64,000 nucleotides of DNA from Thalassia testudinum (GCA_037157565.1 JAZHRO010000046.1:16838501-16902500); one strand, 5' to 3'; positions 1-11,056 are shown, counted from the first letter of the stretch. Made by a program: numbers and translations. The notes: generated by a model not told the origin, from the letters alone.

Positions 1-287
1 ATACCATATTGAAATAAGTCTCAAATGAGCAATAAACCATACGGATGGATCCAGATCGACGAACGGAGTCAAATGGACTCAAAATCACCTTGATCCAACT
101 TTCGTAGCTCCAAAAAAAGTCTGAGGAAGATCAATGGCTAGGGGGCAATGCGACATCCCTACAGGCTTTGGATGAAAAATTCGACCATACAGATGGATCC
201 AGAGTGACGATCGTAGTCCAAAACGTAGGAATCATCTCGATCCAATCACCATGGCATCCTCTACAACAGAAAGAAGATGGACGACCC

Positions 288-389
288 AGATGGCAGCACG
301 TGGCGCCATCTAGGCCACCCAATACAGGCCATCAGCGACTACAGGCGCCCCATCATCTCACACCACAGTCGTTGGATCAAGATCCAACG
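288..389 (+). repeat. Two palindromes upstream of tRNA-like segment (S0)
   Basis: The first palindrome (288-311) pairs AGATGGC with GCCATCT. The second (370-389) pairs CGTTGGATC with GATCCAACG across a 2-nt loop and is perfect. Both recur in the same order in the solo LTR S1. Function is unknown. Confidence 0.8.
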
Positions 390-440
390 GCTGAGGTTCC
401 CCTGCACCCGCTGCTCCTACTCTATCTTCTCGATACTTCG

Positions 441-515
441 GGCAGCATGGCGCAATGGTAGAGGTTCTGGCTTCCAAGGGAGGGGCATGGGTTCGAATCC
501 CTGCAACCCCCACCA
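441..515 (+). other. tRNA-like segment with A and B boxes (S0)
   Basis: TGGCGCAATGG (448-458) fits the Pol III A-box consensus and GGTTCGAATCC (490-500) fits the B box, at tRNA-like spacing. Between them lies CTTCCAA, which has the form of an anticodon loop reading TCC (Gly). The segment ends in ACCA. The acceptor and anticodon stems do not pair, so this is a tRNA-derived relic rather than a working tRNA gene. Confidence 0.6.
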
Positions 516-798
516 ATTTGCAATTGAGTTGCGACGCAGCAATAGCGGCAGCGCACGCATAGTGCACGTGCGCGTGCAGAGTAATAGCGCACAAAGCAGC
601 AGCATGCGGAGATCATGCATACGCATAGCGCAGTGCCATTGTATGTGCGCGGCACGCCGCATGGGGCGCGCGAGCTAGCACGCGGGTTGAAGGCAGCGGG
701 CATAAGGGCATGGGCTTTGGCAACGCATGCGGCGAGTCTTCGACAATGGTTTGAATGTTGCTGTTGACCCAATGACGAATTTTAGCCCTTTTCACCAC

Positions 799-806
799 TA
801 TAAAAA
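799..806 (+). promoter_or_regulatory. TATA box of S0 LTR
   Basis: TATAAAAA lies 285 bp past the tRNA-like segment and is followed by an ATG-poor C/A-rich leader. It is the likely Pol II promoter core of the LTR. Confidence 0.6.
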
Positions 807-1097
807 GGGACCTAGCCCCTCAATTGCACCAATCTTCTACCTATGCAATTCCACCACACCATAGAGCTCCCAAGCATGGTTGTGATGATGTCGAGCCACC
901 GACGGAAATCCCTCCACCACCGTGGCTATCTCAACTCCATCCACCACCTTACATTTAGTTTTAATTCTTTGATAGTTGTAGTTAGTCCTTATATTCAAGC
1001 ATTCATCTATATTTGGTTGAACATGACATTTGATAATCAATTGAATATCTTTTTGATATCTTGTTTGTGCAACGAGTAATTATGATTCTGTAACCCT

Positions 1098-1143
1098 ATC
1101 TCCCCCCCCTCTCTCTCTCCCTATCTCTCTCTCTTTCTCTATT
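1098..1143. repeat. CT-rich low-complexity tract
   Basis: A run of C and CT dinucleotides lies in the downstream part of the S0 LTR. Confidence 0.9.
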
Positions 1144-1330
1144 CATTTTGCAAGCGAACAAATCGACATATTTTTGTGACACAAAAGCGATTAGCGGATT
1201 CAATACTTTTCCTCCCTGTATTCGACACTTGGACTCATGTCCAATTCTTCTATTAAAATTAATGTCGTAAAACATGCTACAATGAGCGATTTACACAAAT
1301 GCGCTCGTCAACGTCATTTACCTAGTCTAT

Positions 1331-2674
1331 ATGGAAGATACTCATCACCTGCGACTGCCAGAAAGTAAGAAGCTCTATTACTTAGGGCATTGTAGATTTC
1401 TATTCATTGAACATAGATGGCGAACGTCACAGTTTAGGAGTAAATTTGATGGCAATACGTATCAGTATTTAAAGAAAAATCCAAAGAATAAACTTAGTAT
1501 AAATTCTATCAGGTTGCCGGGTCAAGTTATATGGAAGATTACAAGAAATGGATGAGATACAATTAGGTCGACCATTTAAACAAGACCATACAGCCTTGAA
1601 AACTTCTGGATTTCGAAAGAAAAGCATTTTCTTTATGGAACTGCCATATTGGAAAGATCTAATAATACGTCATAATTTTGATGTTATGCACATCAAAAAG
1701 AATGTGATGGATAACATCTTAAACATATTAAATCTAACCGATGATCCCAAGGACATAGTGAAAACAAAAAAAGACAAGAAGAGTTTGGGGATACGTCCGG
1801 AACTGCATATTCATGAGGAGGATGGTTACTTCCCACCTGCTATTTATAGCTTAAATCAAGACCAAAAGAGTATACTGTTCTCCTTCTTTAAGGGCCTTTG
1901 GGTGCTAGATGGGTTTTCGTCGCAACTTTCTCGTTGTGTGAATGAAGCACAGAAGAAGATATCTGGCTTGAAAACTCGTGACTCCCACGTTTATATGCAA
2001 GTATTGCTTCCACTAGCGATACTGAGATACTCCCTGAGCCAGTTGTTGATTCATTAACAAAAATGAGTAGATTTTTCAAAACTGTTTGTACAAAGACACT
2101 ACAAAATGATATGCTAGATCACTGGGATAAACAAATAGTCATTACTCTCTGTAAGATGGAATAGATTCTTCACCCAGCCTTCTTTGATGTAATGGTTCAT
2201 CTCACATTGCATCTTGCAAATTAAGTGAGAATCTGTGGACCTATACAATTCAAATGAATGTATCCTGTGGAGTAATTTTTGAAAAAGCTAAAAGATTGTC
2301 TTGAACAAGGCAAAGCCGGAAGGTTCAATTGTGGAAGGTTATCTCGTGGAGGAGTGTATAAATTTTACCTCCATGTACTTGAATGAAATAGACAACCACT
2401 TTAATAAACTCCAAAGGAACTATGAGGGGGAATACAATGACAATGATGAAGAATGTTTGTCAATTTTTGATATTAGAGGAAAGTCGATTATTCATACAGA
2501 GTACAAGGCAATTTCAAAAATTGACAAGCATTGGGTACATCAGTCGAGTGGGCACAATGCTGAAGTCCATTGTGCCAATTTGCTACTTCGACTGGAGGAA
2601 GGTGCTTGCAGAGCTGAAGAGGTAGCTCCTCTGATAGTTGGAGGTAATTCTATGCATCTTCAATATTGCTTCTA
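1331..2674 (+). pseudogene. CACTA transposase Tnp2-like, broken
   Basis: The product would be the cut-and-paste transposase of a CACTA element. The match is to the Tnp2 transposase family: FMELPYWKDLIIRHNFDVMH, the ISGLKTRDSHV block and PLAILRYSL are typical core blocks. They are followed around 2060-2420 by a segment like the DUF4218 domain that sits C-terminal in these proteins (HPAFFDVMVHLTLHL and KAKPEGSIVEGYL). The reading frame shifts near 1545. A stop follows LLIH at 2057 although transposase-like sequence continues beyond it, and further stops lie near 2160 and 2270. The N-terminal part is absent, probably because S0 sits there. This is a dead copy; family assignment is secure, details of the breaks less so. 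Confidence 0.85.
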
Positions 2675-2734
2675 AAATTTTACCTTAAATTTATTTTCAT
2701 TTAAGATTGATATATTTTTCTAAAATAAATGTAG

Positions 2735-3953
2735 GTGAGTTACGATTAGAGTGACAACCTCAATGCCTCCTGATATATCCTTAAACATGCCACCAAGCTC
2801 GACAAAGATTGGAGGATGGAGACGAAGAGCAAAGTAAAACCTTTTACAAATTTACATCTTCATTATGTACATAATTTCATATATTATTTCTAACATTGTA
2901 TATTTCGTATTTAGTTTTTCTCTCCCTGTAGTTCCCTTGAGGAGGCAATTGAGAGTTGTCCTCCTGATGCCATGCCTGAACATTAGAATCAAGCATGCAA
3001 GCATTGGGTGGATCCCAAAGTGGAGGTTACTAATCCATTTTAAATGTTTATATTAATTTCATATATCTTAAATTCATAACAAAGGATCATTTTGTTTAAT
3101 AATTACATATATATATGCTTTTATTACAGGAGCAAGCAAGGAAGAATAAGGCCAATAGAGCTAAAGCTCCTACACAGACCCACTGTTTGGATCGAAGAAG
3201 CATTGAGACAGTCAAGAGTCGTTACGTAAGTTTATTATAACTTCACAATTTAATATTATAGGTTTGTCTTCATATAACTGTATTCCTTTTATATTTTCAG
3301 TTTGCTTTACATAAGGGGAGGGATATGAGTAGGATGGATATTTACGAGGTCATCCATAGCAAGACTGTAGCTGAGGGTGCTCATAAATGGATTCACAAGT
3401 CATGCTAGCAAACACACATAAGTTTCCTAAATTCAAAAACTTAATAACTTTCTATATATATATATATGTTATAATAATAACTTATATATAAGTTTAGGAG
3501 AGAATGGTTGAATTGGTGCATCCCCCTGACGATGAGACCTCCGACAATGTCCATCAGCCTTTGGATTTAGAGGAGGCATTTAGGAGAGTGATGCCACCAG
3601 ACCACGGTGGTTTCATTCGTAGTTCAGGGAGGGCACACACCCTGTCCAGCTGGTATGGGAGGAAAGGTGTCGTCTTATCTAGTGTTGTTGATCAGCTACA
3701 TCAAAGGATCAACACACTACAGAGACGAGAGGAGGAGAGGGAGAAGAGATAGGTAGAGATGAAGAATCAAATGGATGCCACACAATCACAGATGAGTAGG
3801 ATGGATGATAAGCTTCAGACTCTTCTATCCATTCTTCTGAAGAAGGGACAGTCAGAGCATCCATCTTCATCAAATCCTAGCATCCATAGACGAGACGATG
3901 ACGAAATGGATGGGGTAGGTGGAACTGGAGGCATTGGGGTAGTTGTATCTTGA
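2735..3953 (+). pseudogene. Plant transposase (Ptta/En-Spm) -like second CACTA gene, broken
   Basis: Spliced fragments resemble the plant En/Spm accessory transposase gene that follows tnp2. Candidate exons are near 2930-3028 (CPPDAMPEH, then WVDPKW), 3130-3226 (QARKNKANRAKAPTQTHC) and 3301-3408 (FALHKGRDMSRMDIYEVIHS), followed by a last exon from about 3498. That exon encodes LEEAFRRVMPPDHGGF, the SSWYGRKG block and a charged C-terminal part rich in E, R, K and Q that probably forms a coiled coil. One in-frame TAG (3750-3752) splits it, and reading continues in the same frame to 3953. The same gene, more decayed, recurs near 50556. Exon borders are guesses from AG/GT context. Confidence 0.75.
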
Positions 3954-4179
3954 TTCTCACCAGTTTTCTTTTGTTATGTTTCCATGTTTCCCTTTTTTTA
4001 TGTAAATATTTCATTTTCAAACTATTTCTGTGTCCAACTCTATATTTGTGAAATATATACTTATTTTCATTTTTATTATCTTTTTTCATATAAAAGCAGG
4101 TGTTTCAAGTAGGTTTAGCAGGTATTTTCCAAAATTTCCATAATAAAAAAAAATGCTACCTTTCCTGTCGATTTTACTA

Positions 4180-4654
4180 CAAACCAATGGCATTGAACAG
4201 GTAAAAGGTTTGTGAATGAAAGATATTTGTCGTCACTTATTTGCGAAAGCAAGGGCAAAAAATACGTAAATGTGTCCTTACATAAAAGATATATGTTGTC
4301 ACTTCTTTACGAAAGCGATGAAAAAAATATTTTTGCCATCACTTATATAAGCGATGGCATTGTCACTTAAATGACGACAAAACTTAAAAAATAGCGCATT
4401 AACACGGGAGAAAGCGACATACAAACCCTGTTGCTTATTTTATAAATGATGGAAAATACAATTGTCGTCAGTTATAAAACAACGACAAAAGATTCAATCC
4501 GTCCACTTAGCAAACGGTAATTCAACATTGGATTTTTTTTTGCAACTAATGGGAAAACGAAACATCGCTACTTACGCCTTCACTTTGTGGTGTCGATTAA
4601 AATGGTTTTGCTGTCGATTTGCAACCGACTAAAAATGTTAGGTATGTTGTAGTG
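4180..4654 (+). repeat. CACTA-1 subterminal repeats and 3' terminus
   Basis: Short degenerate motifs such as GTCACTTATTT, GCGAAAGCGATG and GACGACAAAA recur in both orientations, then the element ends in TGTTGTAGTG. Subterminal arrays like this bind the transposase accessory protein in En/Spm elements; here that role is inferred from position. Confidence 0.75.
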
Positions 4655-4687
4655 TTTACTGATTTTTTTATATTATGTAACAAAAGC

Positions 4688-5419
4688 TGATGTATTATGT
4701 TGTACTTCGAGTAATGTTTACATGAAGTTGTAATTTCAATTTAATTCGACTACTTGCTTGTACAAGATGGTACTTAATCATTGTTATTCTTTCATGCATT
4801 AGTTTATTACTGTAATCGAGGTCTTGATAGTAGGAGTCTCGACTCAAGGAATCAAGAGGCAAAGAACACAAAGTTGGTGACCCAGTTCCACCTAAACAAG
4901 TTACGTCTCGGGGGAGGACGATGCTCCCAAATCTCACTATATTCTGATGAGTGATACTTACTCTTAGCTTCTCTATTTGATTACGTAAAAAACAAAAGTT
5001 ATCTCATCTTGGTATTTATAATACAAAACCACCTCTCATAACGGATCTCGCGGTTCTCGCTGCTTCTCCTGCAATTTGGCTATTAATAGCATTTAAGTGG
5101 GCAACTAGCGCGAACTATTAGCTTCGACGTCAATGTAACAGTCGTCCATTTCAAATTCAGTCAACAAGATCCTTGGGCGAGTTGTTGGGCCCTGGGATCA
5201 GGTCAGATCTGGTGAATCCTTGATAAGCCAGATCCTCAAGGATCCGCTAAGATCTGATCCAATGGATCCGCCAGAATGCTGAGTAACCGGGTTCACCGAA
5301 TTATCGGGCAACTAAATTCACCCAGATATCAGTTAGTCAGGTTTACCAAAACACCAGGCAAACGAACCTATTAGGTATTTTGCAAAGTTTTAATTGAGAG
5401 TACTTTTTGTCCCTCATCA
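4688..5419 (-). mobile_element. Candidate 3' LTR of a minus-strand retroelement (E6)
   Basis: Read on the minus strand the segment starts TGATGAGGGAC, carries a TATAAATA box at 5013-5020 and ends in CA at 4688. Immediately outside its sense 5' end is a G-rich tract (GAATGGGGGCATA, 5420-5433 on the minus strand), as expected of a polypurine tract. No partner LTR, coding domain or target duplication was found. The superfamily is not assignable. Confidence 0.5.
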
Positions 5420-6040
5420 TATGCCCCCATTCTCTAGCTAGTTTATGCTGCTGAGAGAGTAGTAAGTATATTAAAATTTCGTATGCATGGTGCCCCTAAT
5501 GATATGCCAGCTAACTTTTTAGTTGGGATAGTCATTTATGGGAGGTGTTAATGAGGTGTGACTCATCATAGCTAAATTACCAAAGTTAAGCTAGAATCTA
5601 GGTTAAGCACTATCTTATTAACATAATAAATGGGTTAAGTGTGGGAATTAATGAAAATGACCTAAAACACTCAATTTGTGTTAAAAATGCATAATTAGCT
5701 CAAACTTGAGATATTCTGTTCACAGAACACTTTTGGATGATCTGAATGTCAATTAAACACAATTTGAGCTTGAAAGCACAAATCAATTGTGGAATTATTT
5801 TTTAAAATGTTCAATTCTCATGCCATAAAACCTTGAGTGCATTCTGACATCATTAGGACATTGCATTCAGTTATTTACATTTAGGTCCTTAGTACATAAC
5901 ATTTTCTTCACCTTAAAAGCTGCAAGAGCTTATTTGAGAGGCACCAAGGACCGCTCTGCATGACTTCTTATCACTTATGGGCCTTTCCACAAAGTCTGCA
6001 TTGTTTCATTTGAAAGGCTTCTTGTGCAAATGTACTTTTA
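5420..6040. other. No gene seen (possible E6 internal remnant)
   Basis: AT-rich sequence follows the polypurine-like tract. I found no retrotransposon protein motif and no convincing ORF. It may be the tail of the internal region of E6. Confidence 0.4.
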
Positions 6041-6508
6041 GACCTGGGAATGCACTCTCTCATCACTGTTCATCGTGAAGAACTGGACGAGCAGCCACCA
6101 TTCATCCTTCATGCTTTGATCCAACGGTGGATCTTCCACCATTCTCCCAACTCTAGTGCGAACACCTTCGTGCCTCAATCTAGATCACATCGCACGGTCA
6201 TCCTTCATTCCAAAACTTTCCTGTGCATCTCCAAACCCATCCAAGCCCTTCTTCGCCCAACATCCTTGGCCCACTATTGCAGTGCCTCGATACCCCCATT
6301 GCCTATAAAAGGGCCTTCACTCTCCTCCTGCGGCCGCTATTAGCTCTCTCCCCTCAAGTTGATCCCTTCATCTACACCTTTAGCTCCAATTTCCCCTTCC
6401 TCGATGGTTGGTGACAATGGCTACTTCCTCCCTCAATTCAATCGCCATTAGCCGATAGCTAGCAGCTCTTGGATGCCACCTTCTTCCGCTAGAGGCTCCT
6501 ACTCCTCT
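6041..6508 (+). promoter_or_regulatory. Promoter-like segment, possibly part of an LTR
   Basis: A clear TATAAAA box (6304-6310) is followed by a CT-rich leader. Upstream, GATCC and GGATC flank AACGGT (6118-6133), recalling the GATCCAACGG palindrome of S0 and S1. CACTA-2 inserted at 6509, so the downstream continuation of this unit is at 51756 onward. No coding sequence follows on either side that I can assign. Confidence 0.45.
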
Positions 6509-6538
6509 CACTACAACATAATAGCCTTTTAGAGATAA
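6509..6538 (+). repeat. CACTA-2 left terminal inverted repeat
   Basis: It matches the complement of 51726-51755 at roughly 27 of 30 positions by eye, with the first 16 identical. Confidence 0.85.
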
Positions 6539-7656
6539 ATACTTGACATGCATAGGTGGAACCATCTCAAATAAAATTTCGCATGCCTCTCTATTCCCTC
6601 CCCCCTCTAAGTTCCCCACTGCCAAAAACAAAACCACGTGCCTAAACCCTCCCCTCGTCCCTAAAAGCAAACCCAAAAACCCAAAAATGCCCATGCTTTA
6701 GCCACCCCCACCAATCAAAAAAACCCTTCCCCATCTCCAATCACATGGGCACCCACATGATCAACCCTTCCCCTTCCCCTACCGACTTCTTCCATGTGAC
6801 TTCCCTTTCCCTTCCCCTGCTAACTTCTCCTACCGTGCGTCTTCCCCTTTCCCTTACTATCGTGCGAGATCGAGACATCCCCTCTCAATCGATCCACGTC
6901 GCAACTGCTCACCCCCTTTCTCGATCGATCGTCACCAGTCATCACAACACTACTCCACCAATCATCGCAATGTCTCTCCAGCGGTAGTCGCAGTGCCACT
7001 TTGTTGGTCCTCATCAATCAATCATGCAACCCCATTGATCTCACGCCCTCCTATGTTGTTTGTCACACCTTCCCATTGGCTGGACCCTCCGATCGCTTGT
7101 ACAGCCTCCTTCTCAATCACACAATCCCTCTGAATGATGCCCTCCATCCAATTACCTCCTCCACCATTCGATCGCTCCATCACCGGTTATAGATCCTATT
7201 TTAGTTATTATAAATAAATTAGGATCTCTTGATATGGAGTTTCATTTTTGACATTGCAAATCTGTATATACTTTCATTTGCATATGATGGACATCAAATA
7301 CAAGTCCTATTTGTCATGGATTAGGTTCTTGTTAACAAGCACAATGTTATTTGGAATGGATTAGGTCTTTGTTTTCTTTTTTACAATGTTATTTGGCAAG
7401 AAATATTGAATATGTAGTTACAGGAGAAATATGAGCACCAATTATACCGAACCGGCTTGATTCAATATTCTTCTGTGAAGCCTCAAATTAAGTTGTTTAC
7501 ATATTACTGCAAAACTTATCAATGCAACTATATCAATTCAAGTCTTGATACTGCTAAAGTATTAAATTTTCAAAGGAAGAATCCATTTGCAAGGCAGAAG
7601 CTATGTTTTATGCTTTAGGCATCTTGTCATATCTGTATTTATCTTTTTTTGGTCAG
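6539..7656 (+). other. C-rich then AT-rich non-coding part of CACTA-2
   Basis: About 6590-7190 is C/T-rich on the plus strand with no recognisable protein. The rest becomes AT-rich and intron-like. Since the endosulfine fragment begins just after, this may include the captured gene's 5' region and first intron. No N-terminal endosulfine exon was recognised. Confidence 0.4.
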
Positions 7657-8029
7657 GAAGAAGTAATCAAGAAGAAATACAGTGGAATAATACCTAAAAT
7701 GCCTCCTCCAATATCTAAGCTAGCTTTTATTTATTTATTTCTATAAGCATTCAAATTTTATTGTGTTTTGCATCCTTCATCTACCTAACAATATGTTTTG
7801 CTTATTCTGTGATGTATTAGGACCAAGAACATGCCTTTTTTGATTCTGCTGATTGGGCACTTAGAAAGGTACTTTATCTTTCGTTGAGCGACATTAAAGT
7901 CTGAAGGTGGGTGAATATTTGTCTCAAGCTCATCTTGTGAAGTTGTGATTTGTTTTGGTTGTTTGGTAGTAAGGAAGGCCTGTAGAAAAACCAAAAGGTC
8001 CACGTGAGGCACTATGGCCAAAACTTCAG
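7657..8029 (+). pseudogene. Endosulfine-family gene fragment, exons 1-3 (decayed)
   Basis: Endosulfine (ENSA/ARPP-19) proteins are small inhibitors of the phosphatase PP2A-B55 when phosphorylated. Three exon-like blocks lie in order. The first (7657-7719) encodes EEVIKKKYSGIIPK and ends PPPISK. The second (7821-7868) encodes DQEHAFFDSADWALRK, which contains the conserved FDSADW block. The third (7970-8029) encodes GRPVEKPKGPREALWPKLQ. Acceptor AGs precede all three, and GT donors follow the second and third. The first block is followed by CT instead of GT. The third opens with a TAA codon where a Gln codon would be expected. The fourth exon lies 12 kb away at 20091, because E5 inserted in the intron. 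No N-terminal exon or start is visible. It is probably a fragment captured by CACTA-2 and then inactivated. Confidence 0.75.
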
Positions 8030-8893
8030 GTCTTGTCATCCCATTTTGTTTGGTTGTACATAGAGTGTGTAAAAGAAGATATCATCTTGCACATTACCAA
8101 AAGTGCTATGATTTGACCAAGCTTCTTGTCAAATTAACACTTCTACATATAAGTCTATGACTACAATCCCTTCAAGAGTGGATTATAAATGTTCTCAACT
8201 GGTGTCGGACCCGGATAGGTTGCTAATATGGTGATTTTATCGTTGAAGTGTGTATAGTGGTTAACCTAAATCGGACCTAACCATCTCTTTACAAAATTTT
8301 TAACCTGGCCTACTTGATTTTATCTTTGTCACTTTTAGGCCCAGGGTCGAACTCAGGGAAGTGGGGTTACAAGTCAAGTTTCTACACCTTTCCTACAATG
8401 AATCTCTTCCATTCGTTTATTGTGTTTTTGGTGTTTTTCTATTTAAGATTTTTTTCTGATAATCTTGGTCCTTAAGGCACACCCTCAAAATTGGGTTCTT
8501 GGCTTTGAGCCAAATCAGGGTTCCAAAACGAGTCTTGCTATTCGCAAGATGGAGTACCTGCAATTCACAGATTATTTTTTCTCTTTTATATATATATATA
8601 TTTTTTTTATCTTTTTACTAGCAGGAAAGCGAAATAGAAATAAAATAGACATAGTATATATATATAGGTATATACTATATATGTATAAAGGGGTGCGGCT
8701 GGAGGCGGAGATGGAGTGTAGCACGGTGTCGAGTCGGTCGTCGTCTAGAAAGAAGCAACCAACAGGACGAAGTGCCGCGTGTAAGGTGGATTGGTGGGAA
8801 GATGAATGCGAACACGCTTTTTGTACGCGTGTATCGGGGAATATCAGCAACTGGTGCAGATATTCCCGCGATACCACGTATGGTAAGTAATGT

Positions 8894-8928
8894 GAAAATA
8901 TATATGTATATGTATATATGTAAATATA

Positions 8929-8969
<41 letters not shown>

Positions 8970-9530
8970 TTATAAATATATAGGTATATATATATGTAGT
9001 TATATATGTATATATATAAGTGTATATGTATATATATAGGTATGTAAATATATGTATAGATAGATATATGTATATGTATATGTATGTATATATAACTATA
9101 GAAATGTATATATATATGTATGTATATATATATAGTAATATATGTATATATAGATATATGTAGCTAGATATATATATATATAGTTATATAGATATATATG
9201 TATATATGTATGTATATTTGTATGTATATATATATATATATATGTATGTATAAGTAGGTGTGTATATATGTATATATATATATATGTATCTATACTTATA
9301 CTTAGTTATATAGGTAATAATATATATATAGATATATGTATATATATATATATATGTTTATAAGTATATGTATATATGTAAATATATATGTATACTAATA
9401 CTTAGTTATATACATACTACTATTTATATAGATATAAGTATATATATATATGTATATAACTATATGTATATATATCAATATATATATATATACATATATA
9501 TATACGTGTATATATATATGTATATAATAG
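8894..9530. repeat. TA/TATG microsatellite inside E5 3' LTR
   Basis: About 640 bp of imperfect TATA, TATG and TAGG repeats. The counterpart in the other LTR is longer, about 800 bp. Confidence 0.95.
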
Positions 9531-9990
9531 TGTATAGGTGTGTGTGTGTGTGTATGAAAGTGTTAGCGTATGTGTGTAAGCATCGGTAAAGAGATAGGGA
9601 GAGAGTGCTGTGAGAAAGAGAGAGAGAGAGAGAGATCGGGAGAGAGAGCGCCTGCTGTGTGAAGGAGGCAAGTTCAAGTCGTCCGTGCACTCAGGGCGTC
9701 ATCTGAGGCTTCAAGCTCGCCCGCAGGCGTGCATGCGTGCAGAGAAGCGTGCGCTGGAGGGCGATGGGTGCGGAGAGGACCACAGCGCACCGTGCTATGC
9801 AAAGGGTTGGAGCGGGTGTTGGCATGCATAAGCAGTGAAGGGAGCGGGCGAAGGCAGGCGCTGGGAGAGGCGGGCGCACGCAGATGCGTGGGCGGGCGCT
9901 AGAACGGACTCGGGGCGAGACGCGCGCACGGCTGAACAGCGGTAGCGGCGCACCGGGGGACCGAATAAGTGAGAAGCTTACCGGTCACCC

Positions 9991-10039
9991 CACTGTAGCC
10001 ACAGTGTTCCGCAGACTGGCGTGAACAGTGGCTACAGTG
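9991..10039. repeat. Hairpin in E5 3' LTR
   Basis: CACTGTAGCCAC (9991-10002) pairs perfectly with GTGGCTACAGTG (10028-10039). The same hairpin is at 18796-18844 in the other LTR. Confidence 0.85.
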
Positions 10040-11056
10040 TAAGGATGAGCCGCGCAACCGGGAGCGAGCGGTGCTGTGAGTGCGGGCAGCTTGCGGCTGG
10101 CACGTGCGGAAGAAGGTCTACGCCGGCTGGTTGCGGGCGGAAGAGAGAGCGCAACAGGGTGCGCGGTGGCCTGCAGATGTCGGCTGGGGTGCGCGGTGAA
10201 GCTTGGCCGGCCGCTGCAGTGGCACGCGGTGGCCGGCTGCGGGCGGGAAGGCTAATGCAGTGCGAAGAAGCGGGAGGCGAGGGCGCCTGCAGGCGCGCAC
10301 TGGAGGAGAGGGCTGCCTACAGGCGTGCGCGGAAAGGGCTAGGCGGCTGCTGCTGCGTGCTGCTGCTGCCCTTGCTGCTGCTGCTGCATGCGGAGCTTTG
10401 AGCTTCAAAGCTTGAAGCTCCTGCTCCAATGGCTGGAATGGCTGGAAAGTGAAACAGCGAAGAAGGCCACCATGCCCACTGGCTCTTGATGAGCTGGGCG
10501 GTGGTGGTTTCACGGTGGTGGGTGTGCACCACAGTGAAGACTCCTACCCGCAGAGTGGCTTCTCTGTGGAGGAGGTCCTACGTATGGAGGGAGAGGGAGG
10601 AGACGGTGGCCTAGAGAAGAGCTGTTGTGTGTTTCTTTGGTGGAGGACCAGGCTGGCTGCAAAGAAGAAATCGCCCTCTTTTTAAAGAAGAGGAGAGCAT
10701 GCACAGCCATGCCCTGGCTGTGCATGGCTCTGCATGGGGCTCGGCAGGGAGTGGCTATGCAGGTCATGGTGAGCAGGATATGGCGTGAGGAAGAGACCGC
10801 CATGCATTGCAGCCGCGGGAAGAAGTCAAATAAAAATGGAATTAAAAATAAAAAGATGGTGAATTTTGCAAAGCAGCATTTGAGGAATACGTAATTGCAA
10901 GGCCATTTTATTCACTCTCCTCCCCTCTCAATTAAATACATGCATGCATGTATTTTCACAAATGCGACTATGGAACCCTAATATGCACTGGTAATGCTAG
11001 GAAATAGCACAAGACGGCACAATTGCAGGTGTATTTTTGTGGTGCAATCATCAACA

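Larger units (their letters stand above)
1..1310 (+). mobile_element. Partial LTR (S0), 5' end outside window
   Basis: This reads as the right part of a long terminal repeat on the plus strand. A TATA box (799-806) is followed by a C/A-rich leader, and near 1215 there is the CTCCCTGTATTCGAC-type motif that sits close to the 3' end of several LTRs in this window. It ends in CA at 1310 and directly abuts CACTA-1 transposase sequence. No primer-binding site follows, so it is probably a solo LTR inserted into CACTA-1. The left end lies outside the window, so the target duplication cannot be tested. The order of elements upstream of the TATA box matches the solo LTR at 29497-31164. ORFs in this segment have no recognisable product. 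Confidence 0.65.
1311..4654 (+). mobile_element. CACTA (En/Spm) element, 3' portion (CACTA-1)
   Basis: This holds decayed tnp2-type transposase sequence, then a second plant transposase-associated gene, then subterminal repeats, and ends in TGTTGTAGTG at 4645-4654, the complement of a CACTA terminus. All genes point toward that end, as expected. The 5' terminus is missing, either displaced by the S0 insertion or outside the window. The target duplication cannot be tested. Confidence 0.85.
8200..11056 (-). repeat. 3' LTR of E5
   Basis: Parallel to 16883-19875 through most of its length. In sense order it has a short U3, a TATA-like TTTAAAAA (10677-10684), a long GC-rich region, a GA tract (9616-9654), a TA-rich microsatellite and then the GGTCGAACTCAGGG-complement motif near its end. 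ORFs in the GC-rich part are shadows without homologous support. Confidence 0.85.

Noticed and set aside
441..515. A functional tRNA-Gly gene
   Set aside because: A and B boxes are present but acceptor and anticodon stems do not pair.
8883..9530. Possible CRISPR-like or satellite array
   Set aside because: Repeats are 2-6 bp and irregular, with no spacers; this is a plant genome microsatellite.
8465..9680. ORFs through the TA microsatellite (Tyr/Ile-rich)
   Set aside because: They are translations of simple repeats.
9610..10800. GC-rich ORFs of 60-130 codons on both strands
   Set aside because: They are within the E5 LTR, not conserved in frame between the two LTR copies, and have no motifs.
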